Origin: Ooceraea biroi
Lineage: Eukaryota; Arthropoda; Insecta; Hymenoptera; Formicidae
Reading direction: 5' to 3'
NCBI RefSeq assembly: GCF_003672135.1
Contig: NC_039506.1
Span: forward strand, 3,286,001-3,350,000
DNA length: 64,000 bases
How positions within the stretch are numbered: position 1 is the stretch's first letter; every line of letters begins with the position of its first letter. A program made the position numbers and the translations under genes. Below, piece after piece: positions 1 to 13,300 of this stretch. The notes below the pieces were generated by a model. The model ran no database searches. It was not told where the DNA came from and was given only the letters and a program-made list of their open reading frames with translations.

Positions 1-1170
1 TAAGTTAAATTATTATGATTTTGCAATTATGTACATTTCTATTTTATATTGCATATTTAATTTGAACTTGTATGTTCGAATATATTCTAAAAAAAAAATA
101 AGAAACACATACAAAAGAAAGAGAGAGAGATTATAATATTCTTAGAGAAACAGAAATAATTTTTCTTGCGTTATTTTGTTTTATTCTGAGATGTTCTTCC
201 GAGATATATTTGGAAATAAAACGTTATTTGTTTCGAAGAAACAACACCTTGGGAGTAACCTTTAACGGTAAATTTTTCGACGAGTTCGCAACTAACTAGG
301 CGCTGTAAAACGGACTTCAGAGTATATTATATCTGTCCTAATAAATACCAAATAATTACTTATACGCTAGCGCACTCTTCTCTCTCTCTCTCCCTCCTTT
401 TTTTACATTTACAACGTAACATGCAATGTGACATGATTAAAGCCAAACAAAACAGGGGAGTGTAAACCTTAATGCAAAATTAATAAGCAGAGCATATACG
501 CATAGCTCACTACACGCGGGTCTGTGCATTGTGATGCGATTGTGCGCAGGTCAAGGTGTTCGAGTGAAAGTACGAAATATCAGCAATCACTGAATAAATC
601 TTCTATAAGAAGCTGGGCGGACGTTCGTATAGAATTATTGCGCCAAACGTGCCATTACACGGAGGTAACAACGCGATATTATCGCTCGGGACGCATCAGA
701 TAACTGTAACGATTTTCCTTTATCGTGCAATTACTTCCTCGAGTATCGAAAGCACATAACTGCACTCATATATACCCTCGTGCATGCTCCTGATCATCGT
801 GCGGACGTTCCATTTGTTGATGATTATTCGTTTATCTATAATTGCGCAATTGTAATTTGCAGTTGCATCACTGAACTGGTACCTCTCGAGATTGCGCCGA
901 GCTGTTGCTTTCGACGGCATCAACGACAGCCGCGGATGAATTCTCATGAGCAATAAGAGGCCTCGATCGTTTCCCGATAATTCGATGATAGGAATTTAAT
1001 GGGCCCGAGTAATATTACGGCCGCTGCGCTTTCCGCGGAAGCCTAATTCTCACATTTAGAATTCTCTCGGAACATTATCGCGACGAGCGACATTATTGCG
1101 CAAGAGATACACGTCGTTTTTTGCAACATCGCGGCTCGAGCGATGCCGGTCCGGCTTGTTAACAGCTTCC

Positions 1171-1231
1171 AAGCTGCGCCAGTTTACACGTGGATCCTCC
1201 TCTTTCGATCCGCGTGTAAACTGGCGCAGTT
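1171..1231. repeat. Short near-perfect hairpin
   Basis: The arm at 1171-1196 and the arm at 1207-1231 are inverted copies about 25 bp long, differing by one bulged base and one base that would form a G-U pair in one orientation. The loop is only about 10 nt (1197-1206). The shared core reads GCGCCAGTTTACACG. It may be a remnant of a palindromic repeat or a small-RNA hairpin; nothing else in the window matches it by eye. Confidence 0.7.
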
Positions 1232-3929
1232 GGTTTGCGATCATTTCCACGAGTTATTACTTTTGTTCTGCAGCTTGCGGTTCTGTTTCAATTAAATGAT
1301 AAAATTTATGAGAGAAGAGACTTTGTGCCTTTTTCCGCCGAAGATTGACTCTCGTCCTCTTTAAGCGTACTGCTTCTTTCGAATAATCTCTATAAACGTT
1401 ATCTGCTGGTATTATTAATAATCAGTTCTACGTGATGGATGTCCGCCTGTTGTTTTTCTTTCTCTCGAAATCTTCTGGTTTTAGCTCGCATGTCGTTAAT
1501 ATTATTAATCCGTATGATGATATATACATACGTCAGCACCGCGTTTTTATACGTCGCAAACGCTTTGCAAACAAGAAAACGTCTCCCGCGTTTCCTGTCA
1601 TCATCTTTTTGCAGCATCAGCCACTTTCTAAAGCGCGCGCTGCGCGTACTACAGCGCGTACAGCGCAGTTTGCAGTTTCTGGAAAAGTAACAAATAATTT
1701 AAGAATGGAATGTTTTTTCCATTTGCGGACCGCGTGTTTAGCCTCGGGACGCGCGCTAGGTAATTATGAAGGAACGCGTCGCGTATATCATGGCGAAAAG
1801 GGGATGTTGACAGGTGTTCCTGCTGACAAAGGCAAGATGTATAAGTACATTTAATACTCTGCGATTAGTATACTAAATTTGTACGGTAATCAGATATCCG
1901 ACGAGGCAAGGTGATTCGTTCCGCGGCGAATTATGGGCCTGGAAGCGAAGCACAAAACAAGAAACACAGGAACTTGATCCATGAAGGTGGACTACCGCTC
2001 GCGGATCGGCAATCATCATGAATCAGCTTCAGCATCTGCGATTTACCTGCACGACAAACTTTCACTATTCTCTCATCTCATTATGCTAACGGATAGTCAT
2101 CTAAACAAATTCTCGTCCCCGAGATGCGCCTGAGATCGCTCTTGAAATTCGAAGAGGAATCACAAACGCGCGTGCTTATAAAAATAAGAAATATTTTATA
2201 TAATTTGTAACACTTCTGATTCATCTTTTCTCGCTTCCTCTCTTTCCCATTAAAGAAATCTAGGGGAGAGAAAGAAGGAGAGGAAGAAAGTATCGCGTGT
2301 GATGTATGTTTCACATGTACGGAATTACATAAATATAGATAGAAGGAGTGACATCATCATGCTTGTTTGTGAGAAAGCACATCTCGATGACCGAGAGGCG
2401 CGTTAATATTGGCGAACTAATTACAGGAATATTCCCATTAATTCCGGATAAGATCGCACGCGTACGCCATGAGAATTATCACAATACAACGCGCGTCGTA
2501 TCATCCACGCACATCGCGACTGATATATTCGCGGCGGCGCGTAGCGTGCGAAAGTGCGTCTAGGAATCGAACAGCTGGTTATCCCATTTAAAAAAAAGAA
2601 AAAAAAACCATCCAGCACATTTGCGCGCGTGTGTATGTCGGCGTCTGTGCGAGGAAGGAAGAGGACTTTCGCTCGTTCGCCATCGCGTATGCGGGTCGCG
2701 TTCTCGCACGCGGATCCAGGCGTTTGCCAGCTTTTTTTTCTGAAGATCCGTCGCTCCTGTCGCCGTGCTGTCGACTTTCAATACGGCGAGGAATACGCGT
2801 TTCACGCGGATGTATTGTTGCCGACGCGATGCGACGCTGCGGATTGTTGAGCGTTCCCAGCTGCACGGCGACAACTGCGCGGTGCTCCTGGAAGTGCTTC
2901 TGATGATAGATTTAATCTGATCTAATTCATGAGGATGAGCTCTTCGTAATAATCCTCGCTCTAGGATACGTAAGCTTTAATCTACCTCATCGCTTTTCTT
3001 TTTCTTCTTCTTACCTCCCTTCTGTTTTCTGTCTCTCTTAGTCGTATGCGGCGTAATGAGGTGAGATGCGAGCGGCCAGACGAGACGAAGATGAGCAAGA
3101 CGGTTTCCAGGTTAGATCAGAACTTCTTCTCTCTTGATTGCCGCACAAGCGCAACCAGCCCGCATACCAGTCCATCCATGAAGGAATGGAAAGCAGCTCC
3201 TCGCCGCGAAATCTGACGAATTCAATCCAAAGGAAGGTACAAAGCTGCGCCTCTGCATAGAACAATCCAATTGGCAATGTTAAAAAAACAAGGTTTGTGT
3301 GCGTCGATGTATATTAATTATGTAAACTGATATGCAATAGTTACTTTGACGCAAGCTAATGTAAGAGATCAGCGATGAGGTAAGCGTAGAAGGAAGAAAA
3401 AAAGCAAAAGAAGAGAGGTCGCTATAAGAAATTTATTTATTTGTTATTATTTTATTTAATTGTGCCTCCTTGCAAAACTCAAAAGAGATTTCATAATAAT
3501 TATGTGTTGCGTTAGGATCAAAGCCCGTGCTATTAAGTACGATTGAGAGCTCTCGTACAACTCGAGATTTCTCGCAGCGGACAGGATCAATTTTCGTCAC
3601 TCGAGGCCCAATTAACGGGACGCGAAACGTGTTATCAACGTGACACGCGCGGGTAAAATCTAGAATGCAGACTCCACAAAAATAATAACGCGCGCCGCGT
3701 TGCAACACGCCCGGCGACGTTGAGAGCGTCCGCGTCGCCGCGTCGCGTCGGCGATGCGCTCACTCGGGAAATATTCAGCGAGTCTACACGAGCACCTCGC
3801 ACCATCTGTGATGGGGTAATTGTGGATGTCGTAGTGATGACAGCGTCGTAATTGTGTCCCGTAATGCAGTCAAATTTGTCGCATAATTGCGGTACTGTGC
3901 GGACGCAACGCTCGGAAATGCGAAGCGCG

Positions 3930-3938
3930 TATATATAC
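3930..3938 (+). promoter_or_regulatory. Possible TATA-like element upstream of Skeletor
   Basis: TATATATAC lies about 390 bases upstream of the Skeletor ATG in a CpG-rich context. If used it would give a 5' UTR of about 350 nt without another intron. AT-rich octamers are frequent by chance in this DNA, so this is weak. Confidence 0.15.
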
Positions 3939-4317
3939 GCTCCTTTCTCACGTGGGAATTCTCACGTTTGGCCCCGGACAATGATACGTGACGGCACAAT
4001 CATCTTTCTTCTTTAATCGCTCGCATGTAAATATTATTACTTTTCGAGGGTAATTCGTAATTATACGAGAATGCAAATGAGATCGTTAAGTCCGAGATGG
4101 AGCCTGGAAATTGAGAATCTCGCGGGAATGAGACGGGACGACGGCGACTTCTGCGTATATCTTCTGCGAAAAGCTGAAAAGTCTTTCCCACAGAGAAAGA
4201 CAGAGAGAAAGGAACGGGAATGGTGAAGCAAGGCGAGCCGGTGATCGCGTAGTGGGACCAACAAAGTTACCTGGATCGACAACAGATACTTTTCTCGGCA
4301 GTAACCACCAAGACACC

Positions 4318-7300
4318 ATGACGACACGATCACTCGCGTCGCCCCCGATGCGACGACCGTCGGCCGTTGGTCTAATCACCGCGTTTCTCCTTGTCGCGGC
4401 AGCACGTAAGTCTCAAAATGAGCTTTAATTTATTTCGTAAATTAAAATTTGCAAAGTACCTTCGGAAAATATTGTTTTCAGACACGCGACAATAAATTGA
4501 TTTAATTTGAAGTTCGTATAATAGTTAGAGTTTATCATACCTCGATCTTCCTCGATGAGGATATCTTGAAATCGCGAGATTTGCATAAATCGCTGCGACG
4601 TGGCACAGCATGTATACGTTTGCTTGAAAAATATTCTATCTGAATTATTACTGAATTTTTATCGAGTTCTCCGAAATGTAGTGTGTTTTAATTCTTGATA
4701 GTGACCTAAGAGGTTTATTATGCTATTAAGAGAATCAAGCTATAACTTACGTTTGATCGGGACTCTTTCGTGGCACATTAAACGACGTCCTTGATGAAAA
4801 GTGAGGGGATTAAAGACCCGGCGACGTTGTATCAAATTATCGTCGGGATATTATCTTCGCGGCAGGCTACATTACACAAAATTACAGAATACGTTGAAGT
4901 TACGCGTAAATATAATAATATCGGTATCCGCGAAATTTTCTTTGATCAAAATCGTCATCCGTGTATTTGGTACGACGTGGTTTCATCGCGAGATGATTTT
5001 GTCTTGGAACTTGAAGCCGCAGGAATGTGCTTCCATCGCGTTATTCGGGTTAGTTAGAATATCCGCACGCGATTTCGCAGATTGTTGCCCCGTTGTCCAC
5101 TCTACTTACCGCTAACTTGTGGCTTCGCATCCTGGGACGACTTCACGCTCCGTGTTTTTGCTCGTACCATTTTCAGCGCATACTTTAGAAAGCAAGGTGA
5201 AATTATATGATACCAGCTTGCAATTAGCAGTTGCATTCGATCTAAAAACCGATGTCCAATTTCCTCGTTTCGTAAGAAAAAAAGGCGGTAGATAAATCAC
5301 GCCGGAGATCTTGCTGGAAGTCTCACTGGCAGAAGAAACAAGTCAATTGTTTTAGAAATAGATAGATTTGCTCAGGGGAAACCAATCAAATGTATGTCAA
5401 TTATTTTGCAAATTTTAATAATAACACATACCATACAGATTTTTAATACATAAACGTTACACGTAACGTTTCGTACGAACAATGTAGACGCTTGATGTCT
5501 ACAAAAAAACGAGCCGACTGAGAATTCCGTAGAGAATTAAATGCTGAAACTTGAGGATGCGAATCTGTGCGAAGAGGAGGCGACGGATGAAAACGAAAGG
5601 GCGATAACACCGCGTCGGCGGACCTCCTGACATTTCCAGGCTTCCAGGAGGTGAAAGCGGGAGGCGGATAACCGTAATTGGCCATCCGTACATAATACAA
5701 GTTCCGAGTCCGCGATGTCGCAATCCTGTATGCGAATAGTCGGACCAAACTGTTCGTGACATAAATAATTTCGATTGATGCTGTGTGTTGGAGTTATAGT
5801 TTGAGAGAGAGAGAGAGAGATAGCAATACTATATATATTTATTTTTCATATTGTGTCTTCTTCTATCTTCTCTATCTTCAGAAACTCGTTGAGAATGCAA
5901 CGTCAATCAGTTACTTGATCAACGATTGAAACTGTGAAACTTTTCATTGTTGCTTGAATTTTTTCATATTTCTATATTTTCATATTTCATATTCACACTT
6001 TTATAATTATTTAAATCTGATCGAGATTCGAAAAACTCGCTTAAATCGCACGTTGTGTACCGAGTCCGAGCAGCGTTCGCGTTAGAAAATTCTTATCTTC
6101 GACTGTATCAGTCCTAATAATGTCCTGAACGTTTGCCTCGTTTGAGTATTCTGCAGCATTCTGAAAACCGCGTCCGTTGAATCCGCGTCGCGGAAATGCA
6201 TGCAACCGTGCGACCTTGATTAATGCGCGCGGCGCGCCAATCTTCCCTGTCCTAACGTTTGTGGACGGACGATAACTCTGTCCTTCTACGGAATCCTAAC
6301 GGTACCCGGACGAGCAAAGGGTTCGATTTAACGAGGTAGTCGATGCAGCCCGCTTCTACGATCAATCGGAACCGTGCGGCAGCCGCTGTTTCGCGTTACT
6401 TATTTAGTACACGTGCATGACGTTCCAACGTTTGCCATTAACCCAGCAAACACAAAATATAACTATTATATAACACAGAAGTAACACGTAATATAACAAC
6501 TGTTATATGTTATTAATGTTGAGGTTGCATAATTTACTTTGTAACTGCAATATAACTGCGTTATAAAACTGTTATATTGCTCTGTTATACATTGGTTATA
6601 ATAATATAACAGTAATATAACTGAAATATGCGATATTATATAACTGTAATATTTGCATATTCTGTCTATGTTATATATCATTTTTAACATTCAGATGTCG
6701 AGTTGTCCGGTAGATGGCTTCGTTTCTCGCATGCAAAATATAATACAAAATATATATAGGAACGGTGATCACGGCAGGGCACAACTTGTATCGTAAGTCC
6801 ATTTCTACGATGAAGTGGTACGTTTTTGAACGAATAATAAATAAGAGGAAAGTACGAACTTGTACATAACGTTTAGGAAAATAAATTAAACATGCACCTG
6901 TAGTTGTAGAGAGAGGAAGAAAGAATAAATAATATATATTCCATTTATATAACATTTAAATAACATTTTAGTAACACGTTATATTATTGTTATATTACTG
7001 CAATTTCGTTCGAGTGGGAAATTACAACTAACATATACGTTATATGTAACGAACATGTTATATTGCGTGTTACATTCTGTTATATTATGGCAATATCATT
7101 GTTATATGACTGTGTTTGCTGGGAAGCCTCTGCTACAATGATCTTCAGTAGTATCTACAAGTTCCTACAATTGTACCGATGATACTTGAGACGGTTATTT
7201 TCAGTCGCAAAGTTAGTCGTAGTCGTAGTCGCTGGACAATTGAACCTACTTGAGCGACTACGACTACTTCGCGATCGGAAATAATTGTCTCAAGCGATTA

Positions 7301-10300
7301 TCGATGCAAGATTGCGACTTAACGAACGATTCTGCGACTTTATTGTAGCGGAGGCTTTACTCGTGTCATGATTGTTTCGATGTCGTTGTCATCGTCGATG
7401 TGTGACCAAAATAATTAGTTGTATTCCGCCAGAGTACTTAAATAACGAAAATTCCTTTAGCCGACCAATCTGGCAAATTTTATTAATTACTAAATACACA
7501 TGTATGTATAATTAATAAAATTTGTCAGATTGGTCGGTTAAGGGGGGAGCCTGCTTTAGAACGTTGAAAATAAGGTATAATTTTACGAATTTTTTTGGAG
7601 AAACTATACAGCGGATCATTATAAAACTTTGATGCATTTATTAGTACATGTTTAAAGATAAAAAAAATTATTTTTTGATTTGAATATATCGCCTGCAGAG
7701 GTCGTCCTGGAGGCATCTTAGTGCAGCCGGCATTGCAAATTGGTGAGCATTCTCCTGCCTCCAAATTTCATCCAAACTGAAAAATTGAAATATTTTCTCG
7801 TTATTTATGAATTCCCATCGTCGATGAACCTTTAATATTCATAAAAACATTAAGTTAAACAATTACTTTTGCATGAAAAAGTTCAACAACTTTGCCTAAA
7901 AATCGTACTTTTGTGTTCTAAGCTCCACCATTTTGGCACTTTTCAACTTTTTTCTTCTCTCTTTGGTTCATCGACGATGGGAATTCATAAATAACGAGAA
8001 CATATTTCAATTTTTCAGTTTAGACGAAATTTGGAGGCAGGAGAATGCTCACCAATTTGCAATGCCGGCGACGCGGCTGCACTAAGATGCCTCCAGGACG
8101 ACCTCTACAAGCGATATATTCAAATCAAAAAATAATTTTTTTTATCCTTAAACATGTACTAATAAATGCATCAAAGTTTTATAATGATCCGCTGCATAGT
8201 TTCTCCAAAAACAATTCGTAAAATATACCTTATTTTCAGCGTTCTAAAGCAGGCTCCCCCCTTAAAGGAATTTTCATTATTATTATTTTCATACACACAA
8301 TCCGTTGATCTTGGCTGAAAAATATGGATCTCTCTTCGCAGTCTAGGGAAGCATTAGAAACACGGATCTGAAGACATCCGTGACATACTGAAGACGTACC
8401 AAAGCCGTACGTGCTCTTGGCGAGCTGCCAGCGTACCGCGACCGAACTGTGCAGCTGTCTGTGATTCGCTTTGTAAGAGCTGAGATACGTTTGCGGAATC
8501 CAGTTTTGCCTATGATGAGCACGAAGCTCGTAACGATCTGTACCAGTCTGTATGGGTGCAGACACGATCAATCGTAGCCGATGTTTATTTGCAAAGACGA
8601 AGTATCCGTTATCTACCGTTATCTGCCGGCTGCCGTATTTGGGAGCACGTCTATCAGCGGCGATGTAAATGGAATATATTATTCTAACAAACTCAATAAA
8701 CTCGCGTGCGCGCATTATTACGTGTAGTACCGGTTCTTCCGCGAGTTCCTGCAGCCGTCTCTTCGATGATAACGCGGCTGAATGGTATGCGGAGGTGCGC
8801 ATGGTGTAACGTCGCATCCTTTTACTGTTTAAGGAATCGTTTCCACGGCCGCGGATTAGACGCATCTAAGCAAACCAGATGTATAATGTTACGTCAAAGC
8901 TCGTGAAACTCGATTATTGATCAGTAATTCACAGCAGTGAAATATATTACGCGTTTTGAGAGTTCAACGTAATGATTAACAATTGATTAAAAATCTTTTC
9001 CTGCCATTTGTTATACTTTCCGATAAATCAGAAATTTTACAAATGAGTTTTGTCATTGGTACGTGTAGGAAGAAATAAAGTACTGCGATATACATGAACG
9101 CAAACACTTTCATGTTTTGTATTCACGCTACGCGCATTAATTACTTAGAAAAAGGAACGAGCATGCCAGCATTCTTCCTTTTTTCTTACGAGACTACTTG
9201 CTACTTACATCTGGAAGATGCTACTTGCATACTTGTATTACGTAATGCGATACGCGATTAATTATTCACTTATGGTATCCTGTTGTTATTAGTTTCACTA
9301 CAATTATGCTAATTCTCTGCAGTTTATTATTTGCTGCAATCTTCAGCAATCGTCCGGATGCAGAATCTGAGATAAACAATGAAAAATCATTTAACAGGTT
9401 TAATAATTGTGAGACCGTTATATCATGCATAAAATCGAACTTTGTTTATGACATTATTTGTCTAGTCTTATCACTTTATTATCGCGTACTGTTCAGCCAA
9501 ACGTACAAGCTAACGATAATTAATTAGAAATTTATTTTGTTGACAGAAATATGTAGCGGAGCGTATTACGGAAAATTGCTCGGTAAATTGTCTGAACTTC
9601 ATCATGGCGTGAGTGGCGAAGTTTATGCCGTTGATGCAAGGACGCTATTTATCAAGGATTTTACCTACGATGGCGAAGGTCCAGGTTGGTACAGCTGAAT
9701 AATTTTAATGTAACGACCGTGCAATTTCGGTAATAAATTAGATTATTTTGACATTTATTTGTGTTGGTTTTCAATGCCAGATAAATCGTTTGAAATCACA
9801 CGATAAATAAGCTTTATTAATTTCTTATTTTTGCAGAATTGGAATAAAAATTGAAATAACATATTTTTAATAATGATAATGTTTTGTAGCATAAATACGG
9901 AAATGTATTATCTCATAGAGGTGTTTTTCTTTCTTCGTACAAATTGTATCACGATGTGTCATGATCGGTTTTAGAGTAAACGAATACCGTAAAGGCTTTT
10001 CCGCTTGATGATTTTTGAAAAGATGCGCAAAAAATTACGGGAAGACTTTCCCTCGGCCTGATAGGCTGACCGCGATCAATTTCTATACCGGAAAAACTTT
10101 CCCGAATCTCTCTAACACGTATATATTATTCGTGACGTGCTAACAAGTCGGCTGGCTGCTCAAGATTCCCGTTCCCGATTAATGGGATATATCTAGATGC
10201 TTATTAGAGCTTCACGATCTCAAAGCGTGCAACATGTTTGCGCTTAAACTAGCTTTGTCGTCATTGATAAGTGCAAGGATCTTATCTAAGACTTGTACGA

Positions 10301-13300
10301 AGAAGCAACTGTTACAGGAGAGATGATAAAAATTTGGAGAATGTACCGAGACTTTTTCCACTCGGTCAATTTACTCGAATCCTTTCACACGAGTTATCTT
10401 TATGAATGCGAAAGGATTAAAGTGAATTACACTTCTTAGCTTTCAGTAAACTGCAACTTCTTGCAAACACCGATGTCTAATTGAATTTAATAATAAAGAT
10501 CGCAATAAAGATACCGAGAATGAGAACAGACGATACTTGCAGCTGCCTTTTTTTATGCTGGGAACGGCAAAGGACCAAGCAACAACAACGGGTTCCGAGT
10601 GCGAGACGAACACGGAACGTAAGTAAAATCGAAGTGGCAAAAAGCAATATTAAAATTATCATGTAATTAAAAATGTAATTAAATGATTTTATTTATGATT
10701 TTTTATTTTATTTTATTTTAATGATTTTATTAAATGTAATTGAATGAAATATAATTATTGTAACATAGAAATGGTCATTACGACATTTGAGCTTTTCATC
10801 AAATCTGAATCGTCCGCCTATTTGATTAATCGTACTATTGATTTCCTCTTTCGTCTCGCAGTACGAACGTTCTCAAACGGTACCGCAGGAAGGACATCAC
10901 GCTGACCTTACCAGAGGGCAAGACCTTGAACAATATCAAATGGTTTTCGGTTTGGTGCGAGGAGTTCTCAGTAAGTAACAGACATATACGCTCGTGACCT
11001 TGGGGTCCCATGCGACATCGGTTGTACTTGCTCCTCGCGGAAAACCGGTATCATTTTCTCGACGTACAACTTTCACACTCATACAGGCCTGCCGGTCGTT
11101 CGAAGTCCGTTAAGTGAATGGAATATGGCATACACAACACCGTACAAGCTTGCCGTATATTCACGATTGTATCGGGATTTTTTCGGAGTTTTTCATAGTT
11201 ATCAATTAGGTCTTTGAAACGTTCAGTATTCAAAAGTTTTCTCTCACTGGAATACTTTATATTTTGTTCCTCGAAGTAGAACAAGCGTGGAAAGTGATCC
11301 ACTTCGGGACCGCTATTTGATTTTTTTTTCGTTTTTCACTGCTGCAGCGAAACGTCCATTTACGTACTGGTACATTACATAAAGAACAAGAAAATATTAG
11401 CACGCGATGTTTATCAGATTCTAATAGTGTAATTATACGATCTGTTTATGTCGTGTATACTTAATACATGCCCTACGTCCTTACGCACAGAGAATTATTT
11501 CTGTTCAGGTAAATTTCGGTGACGTTAAAATACCGCGAGGCTTTGACTATCCGAAACCACTGAAACTGAAATCATTGAGCGGCATACACGGCGTCGGTTC
11601 GGAGCCGGTCGTTATCGTGGATGCTCAAACTCTTCTGATACCTAGCTTCAGTTACGACGGAGAAGCACCTGGCAAGTTCTCTTATTAATAATAATAGTTT
11701 TATACAATACTTTAGTAGTTATACTTCTACAGGGTGATTCGTATAAAGTGACCGATTTAATTATTAGTGAAATTTGAAGACGTATGAAAAAAGAGTTTAT
11801 ACCGATATGTTCAGTACAAAGGGGGACACCATATAACGGATACGATTATTTTATGAGTGGAGGCGTTGAGGACGTTTCAAAGTCAACTTCTTTTTTTAAT
11901 GGGATGCTGTATTTTTTATTTTATAGGATAGTAGCCCTTTTTAATATAATAGCCCTTTTTAATTCAATGATACATTACATAAAAACATTCAAGGTCAATC
12001 AAGGCCAAAAATACATGATAAAATAAAATTCAAATGTATGATCTGTATATCCGTCTGTCGTTCGCTTTGGCTCTCAGTATGTCTAGGTCTATGTTTATGA
12101 GCTGTGTTTTCTTTGGAAACTGCTATCATAATGTTATTATTACGAAGATTGTAAGGACAAGTGATGCTTACAAACGTTGTGAGTGCCAAAGCGAACGCAG
12201 CCTTAGTATGAGATTAGTCGTAGCACTGAACGTAATGGCTAATTACAATAATTCACAAATTGTAGACGTTTTGATAACTTTTGGTGAATGTGGAAAAAAT
12301 GCAGCTGAAACTGCAAGAGTATTAAATGAACGGTATCCAGATCGACATAGACATAGTGCCCGTTCAATATTACGGATTATATCACGAGCAAGACAATTTA
12401 TCTGCGTCGTCGAGTTCAAGGTCAAAACTTTGAACATTTATTGTGAAGAACAGAAATACAGATCATACATTTGAATTTTATTTTATCATGTATTTTTGGC
12501 CTTGATTGATCTTGAATGTTTTTATGTAATGTATCATTAAATTTATATTAAAAAGGGCTACTATCCTACAAAATAAAAAATACAGCATCCCATTAAAAAA
12601 AGAAGTTGACTTTGAAATGTCCTCAACGCCTCCACTCATAAAATAATCGTATCCGTTATATGGTGTCCCCCTTTGTACTGAACATATCGGTATAAACTCT
12701 TTTTTCATATGTCTTCAAATTTCACTAATAATTAAATCGGTCACTTTATACGAATCACCCTGTATATGGAGAGTAGAAATTATTAGTCGGCGAATAATTA
12801 AAATAACTTTACTAACATTAAAATAAAATAATAAACGCATCTATATATTGCAAAATAAATTTATTATATAGAGTACACAAAAAATTAATATGAATGACAA
12901 AATTGTTTTGTGTAGATGCCAAGTTCTGGGTAGGCGCGGGTCCGACGCCCTCGCCGCAAGGTATCCGGGTACCCGACGAGAACGGAAAGGAGCAACCGTT
13001 GCGCCGCTACGACCGCAAGACGATCGTTCTGACATTACCAGGTGACTTGACGGTTCATCAACTCGGTCACTTCGGAGTGTGGTGCGAGGCCTTCGCCGTA
13101 GATTTCGGTCACGTGCAAATTCCACACAATATGAACGTACCGCCGTCCCTCAAGATGCTGGGAGTCTCGCCGCAGGTATGTCGGATGTACTTTATGCGGA
13201 ATGGGACACGTAGTGTGGGAGAACGCATTGGCATGCTCGTAATGCACTATAATGCATCGCATAATTATTTATGACTTGATTGCACGATTGTTTGCACATT

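Larger units (their letters stand above)
1..4317. other. Upstream flank of the Skeletor gene
   Basis: No open frame here is convincing; the frames of 60-140 codons look like chance and several rely on non-ATG starts. The stretch holds short GA/CT runs (around 120-130 and 380-400), a tight hairpin at 1171-1231, and a more GC-rich zone at about 2450-2900 and 3540-4320 that probably includes the promoter and 5' UTR of Skeletor. A non-coding first exon could lie here but no splice pair stands out. Confidence 0.5.
4406..9546 (+). other. Skeletor intron 1 (5.1 kb)
   Basis: Large intron after the signal-peptide exon, from GTAAGT at 4406 to a TGACAG acceptor ending at 9546. It contains a (GA)n run near 5803-5820, the CCCA...TGGG element at 6442-7123, a small hairpin at 7215-7268 and the long palindrome at 7441-8281. 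The minus-strand frame at 8236-8865 (209 codons) is unsupported (see findings). Nothing else recognisable. Confidence 0.8.

Noticed and set aside
1432..1854. 140-codon plus-strand frame
   Set aside because: No family resemblance, mixed composition, no splice or conservation argument; likely chance.
6300..6340. tRNA-like B-box word (GGTTCGA)
   Set aside because: Only part of a B box, with no A box or cloverleaf around it.
7538..8265. piggyBac-type element with TTAA target duplication
   Set aside because: The inverted repeat continues about 19 bp outside both TTAA sites, so they are not the element's borders.
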